From: Manihot esculenta
Lineage: Eukaryota > Streptophyta > Magnoliopsida > Malpighiales > Euphorbiaceae
Assembly (NCBI RefSeq): GCF_001659605.2
Contig: NC_035170.2
Location: forward strand, 17,959,856 to 18,023,855
Direction: 5' to 3'
DNA length: 64,000 nucleotides
The notes beneath the pieces were generated by a model. The model saw only the letters and a list, made by a program, of their open reading frames with translations. It had not been told where the DNA came from and did not search any database. The first letter of the stretch is position 1. Each line of letters opens with the position of its first letter. A program made the translations under genes and the position numbers. This document shows, piece by piece, positions 57,001 to 64,000 of the stretch.

Positions 57001-59068
57001 TCACATGAGCTAAGTACCCCTGACATCCCTTCCTAAGCAACCTACGAGCCTGAAGAGCTGATATCAGACCTCTAGGTGTGCCCCTCTTGTCTCCTCTGAA
57101 GACGACCTCTGACCCGTTCTGATCTCTGAACCTGACTACCTTGTCCCTGCAGTCCAAGGTAGCACCATGGGTAGATAGCCAATCCATCCCTAGAATGACG
57201 TCAAAGTCTGTCAAATCTAGAACCACAAGGTCGGCGGAGAGGCATCTTCTCTCAATAAAAACTGGATTGTACTGGCAGACTGACACTGCCACTGACGGGT
57301 CACACTTGGGTCCACTGACCCATAGGGGACACTCTAACCCAGAGACTATCAAACCCAACCTCTCAACGGCTCTCGGAGCAATAAATGAATGAGATGCACC
57401 CGGGTCCATTAATGCATACACATCAGAACACCCAATGACGAGATTACCTGACACCACGGTGTTGGATGTGTTAGCCTCCTGCTGAGTCATGGTGAAGATC
57501 CTGGCTGGAGCTAATGGACCTTCACCTCGGGAACCAGAAGAAGAGGCTGCCCCTCTCCCTCTACCTCTGCCATTGCCCTGAGTTGTGGCTGGAACTGCTG
57601 GCTGTGCCACACTACCAGAAGCTGTCTGCTGGGGCTGGCCCATAAAAGGCGCTCTAGGACACTCCCGAGCTATGTGTCCCTCCTGTCCACATCTGAAACA
57701 TGTATTAGTCCCAGCCCGACACACTCCCCTGTGCGGTCTTCCACATCTCTGGCATTCTGTACCATCTGAGCCTGAGCTCGAGCCACCGCCAAAACCCAGA
57801 CCGGATTTCAACTTGTTCCAAAACTTATTCTTCTTCAGTTTCCTGGTGGTGTTATCCCAGCTCTTCTTACCTGAGCTCTGAGAAGAGAAACCTGGTCCTC
57901 CTTTGCCTGGGGTCTTAACCCCTGAAGACTGGGTCACTGACTGCTTCACTGACCCCTCAACTATAGCACTTGCTTCCATTCTTCGAGCCATATCCACCAC
58001 AGTGTGGAAACTTTCTCTCTCAGCTGACTGAATCAACAAGGAGTACCTGGAATGCAGTTTCATAACATACCTCTTGGCTTTCTTCGTATCTGTATCTAGA
58101 GCTTGCCCTGAAAAAGGCAATAGCTCCAAGAATTTATCCGTGAACTCCTCTACACCCATGTGCTCTGACTGCCTCAGTTGCTCAAACTCAATCATCTTCA
58201 GTTCTCTGGAACTGTCTGGAAAAGCCCATCCAGCGAACTCATTCGCAAATTCTTCCCATGTCATACCGTCTAGTCTCGGGTCCACATAACACTTGAACCA
58301 CTCCCGTGCCTTTTTGCACTTTAAGGTGAACCCTGCCATTTGAATGGCCCTGCTATCACTTGCCCCTAGCTCATCAGTTATTGTCTTCACCACTCTCAGA
58401 TACTCAAAGGCCCCTGACTTGTATTTGGGAGCATCCAACTTGAGGTAATCTGTCATCTTTACCTTGCTCCCATCAGCTGAGCTAGGTCTAGGAGGTTGAG
58501 TAACTGGGGCTGCTAGTTCTGTAGGTGGTGGAGGTGGAGGTGCAGCATTCCCCGAGGTGGGGTTTGCCGGGTTTGGATAGAAGGGTGAGGGTGGATAAGC
58601 TGGGTACTGTGTGTAAGGTGGATAGAAAGGTGGATAAGGCATGTAGGTAGGGTAGGGGTTAAAGTTGGAGTAATCCGATGTACCTCCTATCAAATACATT
58701 GAACCCTGTGGGAAGGGTGGATAATGGGGTGGAAAACCATACCCCGAGGCCTGAACGCCTCCCTGAGACTCCCCTGTCCCTTCTTCCTCCATGCTCACAT
58801 CCAGGTTCCCATCCCTCCTCTGATCCCCTTCCATAACCTCCCTTACATCTGAAGAACTTCCTCCTCTATCAGTCCCCCTTCTGCTAGCATCAAAAGACTT
58901 TCTAGGGTCCCTTGACACTCTTTCTCTGTTGGCTCTACAAGACATTGCCCTAGGCAATGTAGGAGGACGGGCGCTCGTGCCCTCATCCTCAGGTGGCACT
59001 CCAGTCAATCGTGCAGATCGACGAGTTCCTCTTATCCTGTTTTCTGAAAAACAGTACACATCATACAA
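54089..59068 (-). pseudogene. Tekay gag-pol of element D, broken by one nonsense codon
   Basis: The first 1,060 codons (55886-59068) hold gag with zinc knuckles ([26 protein letters not shown]), protease ([11 protein letters not shown]), complete RT (FIDD) and the start of RNase H (CDASRVGLG). A TAG at 55886-55888 stands where element C has CAG. The same frame continues to 54089 through RNase H, integrase (HHCC; D,D35E) and the chromodomain. Compared with C there is a 2-residue deletion in gag ([11 protein letters not shown]) and a 9-residue deletion after the integrase core ([10 protein letters not shown]). The reading frame is otherwise kept. N-terminal residues [12 protein letters not shown] precede the conserved [11 protein letters not shown]. 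Confidence 0.93.
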
Positions 59069-59290
59069 GCATTAGCATCATATGGTTCATGTGGGCACAC
59101 ATGAACCCTCATCACATACATCACATAGCATAGCATATCATCAATGCACATGCATATCATCATGGCATTTCACATCATCATACAAGACAGGACTCAACAT
59201 CCTATCCTAGTGGACATGATCTTCCTATTGTGCTTGACCTTCTATAACATCTATGAGCCCGACACTCTAGGTCCGATCCTATGAACCTAG

Positions 59291-59303
59291 GGCTCTGATA
59301 CCA
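59291..59303 (-). promoter_or_regulatory. Element D primer binding site (initiator tRNA-Met)
   Basis: Minus strand TGGTATCAGAGCC, separated from the 5' LTR by three bases (GAA; element C has GAG). Confidence 0.92.
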
Positions 59304-59306
59304 TTC

Positions 59307-61530
59307 TGTAACGACCCGAAAATCGGACCGCTACCGGCGCTAGGATCCGGGTCGACTTAAGGCCGCCGGGACCCGTAGCAAGCCAAACATACATCCTGGA
59401 AACCTGTTTAATCCCATACATGATCAAGAAAATACATAAAAATTTAAAACCTTTCTTTCAAACATCCAACTCAACCTGAACATATACTGTACATAGTCAT
59501 AATCATAATTATGATCCCTCTGTGGGATCTCATCAATGCCCCAATGGGCAAATACATCATGAGATGAGTTGGCCAACATCTGTATCATCAAATATCCAAG
59601 ATCATGCATCAACAAGGGATTACAATACTCATAGGGCCAAGCACATCTATAACCTCAATATACCTCATTACATAACATACTGTAATCTCTTACATTACAT
59701 CAGTACAATTGTCATGTCCACAATCTAACTATTACATAAACATACTTCAAAACTCTGGCTAACCTCCTGGTCTACCCTGTACCTGCACAGCTGGGGTTAG
59801 GGGAGAGGGGTGAGCTACAAAGCCCAGTGAGCAGAATAGTGAAAACATATATTAAAATTTCATGCCATTATGAAATGCAACACATCACAACTAATCACAT
59901 CTCGGATGGTATTGTCACCAATAGTCCTTTACATAGTCCAACTGTGCCGGGACGTAGAATGGGTACAACCGGTCTTTCCCTTATCATAACATATCATAAC
60001 ATACCAATGTGCCAGGGACGTAGAATGGGTACAACCTGGACTTTCTCTTACATCGTGCCAGGGACGTAGAATGGGTACAACCTGGACTTCCATACCATAT
60101 CATGCCGTAACATCATCATGCCATATGAGGACTAAAGGATCATCCAATAACCAATCCACATCAACATCATAAATGCAATGCAACATATTCGTGAATACTA
60201 ATGCAAACAACCTACTATATCTCATGGAATTCATGATGCATGGATCAATGCTCATAATTCATATTTCATTTATTTTAAAACTTAAGGTTTATTCCACTCA
60301 CCTCTGGCTAGCTCTTGACAAACTCTGTAGTAGCTGGCTCACTGCTGGGGTCCTCGGTTCCTCGGGTCCGAACCTACACAGGTGGACTCCAATGAGGGAC
60401 CAAACATACATAAACATAACTCTAATATACTCCCCAAAAACCCCCTAAAACATCATAAAACAACTACATAAAAACATGCAAGAAATGGCTGGACAGGGCA
60501 CTTTCGGCGGCAGGTTCGGCGGCCGAAAGTCCCTCCAGAGCCGAAAGTCAGGCAGGTTCGGCGGCACCTTCGGCGGCTGAAACTCCCAGACAGAGGCGAA
60601 ACTCATGCATGTTCGGCGGCACCTTCGGCGGCCGAAAGTCCCAGACAGAGACGAAAGTCTCCTTTCGGGGGCAACTTCGGCAGCCGAAAGGCCTGCCTCC
60701 CCAGCCATGTTCGGCGGCCGAAAGTGCCTTCGGCTGCCGAACCTGGTTTCTGCCAAAGGGCAGAAACTTGGCTCCTTTATGCACATTTGCCTCCAAAACT
60801 AACCAATCATGCATAAACTTGTTCTAAAACATGCATACACACCATACATCACACCTAGGGGTCTCAAACTATCAAATACCCCAACTACAACACTTCAAAC
60901 ATGCCACATTGTTCAAAAACATAACATTTGCTTAAAAACTCATACAACCCTATACATGCCATTCTACCCCATAAAACAACTTAAAACTTACTTAAAACAT
61001 ACAATGAGCTTAAGATCGGCTCTTACCTCTTGAAGATCGAGAGAGAGACGATCTAAACTCGGAGATCCAAGCAAAAGAGCTCCTGAGTTCCCAAGCTCCA
61101 AAACTTGACTTAAATGCTCAAAACTTGCAATGAGAGGTGAAAACTCAAGAAAAATGGAGGAGATTTGGAGAAAGAACACAAGATCTGGGGAGAGGGAGGT
61201 CGGAAGCTAGCTATAGCCGAAAATGGGAGAAAGCTCGCCCATTTCGGCTAAGTGACCCTTTTATAGTGGCTGGCCAGGCCACGTTCGGGGGCCGAAAGTG
61301 CTTCCGCATGCATGCCATGTTCGGCGGCCGAACTTGACTTTCGGCGGCCGAACCTGGGTTTTCCTCTAAAGACTTTTCATGCAAAAACTCATTAAATTTT
61401 CATACTTAAAACCATGAAATACCTTAAAACATTTTATGAAAACATGTTTCTACCCTACTAGAGGCTTCCGTCATCCGAGATTCCACCGAACGGTAGGAAT
61501 TCCGATACCGGAGTCTAGCCGGGTATTACA
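59307..61530 (-). repeat. Element D right (5') LTR, 2,224 bp
   Basis: Same length as its partner and without indels between them. Most of the substitutions seen are C/T or G/A transitions. TATA box (minus strand) at 61259-61265; palindrome clusters at about 60498-60742 and 61284-61352. Confidence 0.95.
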
Positions 61531-62929
61531 TCTTCGCACACAACATCTTGGCTGCCAAGGCCGGTGTGGACTCAGGAGTCACCGCGGCAGCATTCAAGAG
61601 TTCATTATTTGGGGCAGACAATAGCTGCTCCATCGCTTTCTTCCCCTTGTCGGCTAAAGGGGGAGGGGCTGTCCTTGCAGTCTCTATAGTACGAGCCCGT
61701 TTGGCAGCCTTGCTCTCGATAGCTGGCTCCGAGGTCCGAGCCCGCTTGTTAGCCCCACCTCCAATAACAATAGCCTCTACAGCCTGGAGGGGTGGGACAT
61801 TTAGAGGGGCAACCCCAGTGCCCTCCTTCGAGCTACTCTCGGTGGACGTGCTTAGCATGATGGGCTCCTTAGGATTCTATTCAGGAGTAGACGGAGTATT
61901 GGCTGGAGCTGGCACCTTAGCAGGAACAGACGTCCTCGAGGCCATAGAGCGAGAACCCCTTGCCGCAAGCACTAAAGCCAGAGAAGGCGTAGGGGCAGGG
62001 GCAACGCGATGAGTGGCAGTTGCAGGGTCCGCAACATGAAGACCTTTCGGGTTACGTCAACCATTGTCTTGTTGGCCTTAAAGGCTGCCAGAGTCGCCTT
62101 CATGCTTTCTCGAGACAGGGTGAAGTTCTTTGGAAGCTTGATGGTGTCCATGGATACGGTAGAAGCTGAAAAGAAAATGCCAATATGGTTAAAACTCAAA
62201 GCAACAAGGGGAAAATACAACAAGAAAGAAAATAGAAAAATAACAATACTAGCTTCCTGGCAGTCCCGAAAGCTGGACATAAATATGAACTTCTCGACGT
62301 CATACTTGTTCTTTATAAAGTTCAATCGAAGAAGGCAGACTTGATTCGCCAGGGTTAACTTGGGAAAGTCATTGCAGCCCTAAGGGACTTCCTCCCAAGA
62401 GAGTTTGACATCCCAAATGATTCCCGAGCTCTCCTTTAGCTTAACTACCACAAAGGCCTCAGTCTAACCTTTTATTGAGTCCTTATACCCGGCAAAGATG
62501 GGGAACAAAACAATAGAACTCATGGGTGGACCTAACGAGACAGAAGAAGGTACAGAATAACGCAACAAAGGGGGCAAAATCCTAGCACAAACAAACGGAC
62601 TCAAAGCAGCATATGAATAGGATGGAATTGGGAGACAACATACGGAGAGTCACCCTAAAGTGATGGAAGACTTCAATGAAGAAATGGGTAAAAGGGAAGG
62701 TCAACCCAAAATTATGTTGTTTGATAAAGAAGACCATGTTGTGCTCTTGCTGGGTGTTTATTAAGCCCGCCGGAGGTGAATTAGGAAGGAAAATCCTCTC
62801 ATTAGGAAGGGGAGTCCTAATCTTATAAATGGTGGTGTCAGCGTAGTCACTAGAGAAGTAATTAGAAAGGGAATAAGGAGTGATAGAAGACATCAGACCC
62901 GCAACATCGAAAATTGTAACGGAAGCCAT

Positions 62930-63174
62930 GGAAAGAGTAAGACGTAACTCAAATTAACAAAGCAGGAATTATAGGGAAGAAGGAGAGCAAGATAGTAGAA
63001 GCAACGTAAAAGATAGAGCAGCGAGTGAAATCAAAAGCATAAATTTGAAATAGGTAAAGGCAAAGAGAAAACATTTGACAAAAGCAGTCCTAGAGTCACG
63101 TAGTAATAATTGGAGTTTTAGGATTTACCCCCTCATTAACCATGAAATAATTAATGAGCGGGTAAAGGAGTATT
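62930..63174. other. Interval between antisense gene start and 3' LTR of E
   Basis: Contains the polypurine-like tract GGGTAAAGGAGTATT (about 63160-63174) before the 3' LTR. On the opposite strand it is the place where a promoter for the antisense gene would be expected, in or next to the LTR. No clear TATA box is seen. Confidence 0.5.
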
Positions 63175-63625
63175 TGATGACTACTAGGTCTTGGATACCC
63201 AGGCTATGACTGAGTCCACGTTGGAAGGTCAGGCTGTATCCGATCAAAGTCTAATACACAGGTCTATCCTTCAGTACGTAGTCCAGGCCTCACTTGGATA
63301 AACCGGACAGGGCATGGATCAGGCCCAAGTGAAGGAGGTCCAGCCCAGTCGACTTGATGGATTCGTGGGACAACAGACCCCTCGACATTCGAGATCATAT
63401 CTACATGGCGTCGGAAGGAATTAAATGGCTGCATGACAATGGGAAAGGACACAGTACGTCCGTACTTAGGATCCTGCGTGACAATGACAGGATGTACAAG
63501 TGCAGGATGGCAGTTATACATCACTAGAGAATAAAAAGGAAAAAAATAAAAGAAAAAAGGTATGAGTTAACCATATCAAATTTACCAAAATACGGTTTGA
63601 ACCTAGTAAAAATCTCAGAACATCA
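63175..63625 (+). repeat. 3' LTR of Tat element E, 451 bp
   Basis: Starts TGATGACTACTAGGTC and ends CTCAGAACATCA, followed by AATAA. It aligns with the 5' LTR over its full length but with many substitutions. Confidence 0.9.
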
Positions 63626-64000
63626 AATAATATTAATTGTTTTAACAGTGGCTAACTATTTAATAACTACTTTAGTGATAATTAGATAAAAATAAAAAAT
63701 TAATTTTTTATAATTCACTTCTTAACTATATTAAGATATTAAACAGTAATAGTTACCGAAAAACATATTTTTAATTTATAAATAGTTTAAAAATAATTAA
63801 GTTGTTTGGTAAAGTGATATAAAATTAATTTCTTAAGTACTTTAAATGTTTAATTAAAATATTCAAGCGTTGTAATTATTAGAATAACAACAATTTTAAT
63901 AATTTTAAAAAATTATAATAATATATGATTTTTTTTTTACTTTGTTAATAAATAATTTTTAAATAAGATAGACAAATTATATGTAGGAGTGCTTTATTTA
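63626..64000. other. AT-rich flank
   Basis: Very AT-rich sequence after element E. No gene or element recognised. Confidence 0.5.

Larger units (their letters stand above)
51754..61530 (-). mobile_element. Full-length Tekay chromovirus element D (9,777 bp), TSD TCTTC
   Basis: LTRs at 51754-53977 and 59307-61530 are each 2,224 bp. TSD TCTTC stands at 51749-51753 and 61531-61535. It has the same layout as element C: iMet primer site, gag-pol, hairpin and polypurine tract. About 17 LTR substitutions are visible by eye, giving an age of a few hundred thousand years at 1.3e-8 per site per year. Gag-pol has one nonsense codon and small deletions, so it is no longer autonomous. It is inserted in the antisense gene of element E. 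Confidence 0.95.
50694..62929 (-). pseudogene. Antisense, intron-containing extra gene of element E (split by element D)
   Basis: The gene runs opposite to gag-pol, from ATG 62929 near the 3' LTR to stop 50694. Without element D (51754-61530) it spans about 2.45 kb. The N-terminal part has PAGLINTQQEHNMVFF and LTFPFTHFFIEVFHHFRVT, resembling the family annotated as putative gypsy-type transposon (PF04195-like). The middle (61531-62165) is low-complexity with KRARTSEP, and the C-terminal part (51286-51750) is a charged coiled-coil-like stretch with MFALGFNQGLKAAKD near the end. Likely introns: 51529-51604 (minus strand GTAAGT...TGTGGCAG) and 62166-62249 (GTATTG...TTTTCAG). Some frameshifts are present. 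Function unknown. Confidence 0.7.
42669..63625 (+). mobile_element. Old Tat-lineage Ty3/gypsy element E (about 11.2 kb own sequence), TSD AATAA
   Basis: LTRs at 42669-43121 and 63175-63625 share TGATGACT...CATCA ends and are flanked by AATAA (42664-42668 and 63626-63630). Inside are a primer site, decayed gag and pol, tandem repeats and an antisense gene. Element D (51754-61530) is inserted within it. The short LTRs with a very long interior, an RNase H ahead of integrase with motif FVDGASS, and extra sequence after pol are typical of the Tat (Ogre/Retand-like) lineage. The LTRs differ at roughly one site in five by eye, so it is millions of years old at usual rates. Confidence 0.9.

Noticed and set aside
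62166..62249. Treating this 84 bp stretch as coding rather than intron
   Set aside because: It is open in frame, but it is T-rich, bounded by GT and TTTTCAG, and encodes only a hydrophobic run unlike its neighbours. Kept as a likely but unproven intron.
61548..62344. Plus-strand frames of 154 and 111 codons
   Set aside because: They lie opposite the antisense gene of element E, whose minus-strand frames fit better (KRARTSEP linker and exon joins).
1..64000. Host protein genes, tRNA or rRNA genes
   Set aside because: Every coding signal I could recognise belongs to a transposable element. I saw no rRNA or cloverleaf-type tRNA sequence beyond the SINE-like boxes.

Overview
This is a 64 kb piece of plant nuclear heterochromatin that consists almost entirely of transposable elements. 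The long-LTR Ty3/gypsy chromoviruses of the Tekay type, Tat-lineage gypsy, Ty1/copia, CACTA, hAT MITE, PIF/Harbinger, LINE and SINE sequences point to a dicot. The general look of the Tekay family is compatible with a Euphorbiaceae genome such as cassava, but that is an impression from memory and not a result. I find no convincing host gene, rRNA or tRNA gene.

Left edge (1-5.6 kb): the 3' part of a plus-strand Tekay element (pol remnant and a 2,097 bp LTR) sits in the end of a CACTA transposon. That transposon in turn interrupts the integrase region of a minus-strand copia element. From 5.6 to 16.3 kb lies AT-rich DNA with a hAT-type MITE (perfect 8 bp target duplication), a decayed PIF/Harbinger element (Myb-like gene plus transposase), a SINE, a copia-type LTR carrying a 412 bp solo LTR, and a LINE fragment.

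Centre (16.3-38.4 kb): a five-level Russian-doll nest in which every level has a perfect 5 bp target-site duplication (TSD). The levels are: copia G (16280-38426, CTTCT), long solo LTR F (19058-36311, TTATT), Tekay solo LTR A (19850-33935, ATCTT), inverted Tekay solo LTR B (21575-33505, AAGGG), and full-length Tekay element C (21608-31363, GGCGC). C has an uninterrupted 1,669-codon gag-pol, a tRNA-iMet primer site, a polypurine tract and nearly identical LTRs. It is a very young insertion.

Right (38.4-64 kb): AT-rich DNA with two more SINE copies (13 and 17 bp TSDs) and a LINE tail leads into an old Tat-lineage gypsy element E (42669-63625, TSD AATAA). E carries decayed gag and pol, an internal duplication of the RT core, tandem-repeat arrays after pol, and an antisense, apparently intron-containing gene. 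A full-length Tekay element D (51754-61530, TSD TCTTC) is inserted in that antisense gene.

Most unusual signals: all Tekay-type LTRs other than F carry arrays of the 13 bp palindrome TTCGGC-S-GCCGAA. Copies just upstream of the TATA box are spaced 20 bp start-to-start in several subfamilies although the spacer sequences differ (19 bp in LTR B). The same LTRs also carry, at a matching position, short hairpin-forming tandem repeats whose sequence differs between subfamilies.
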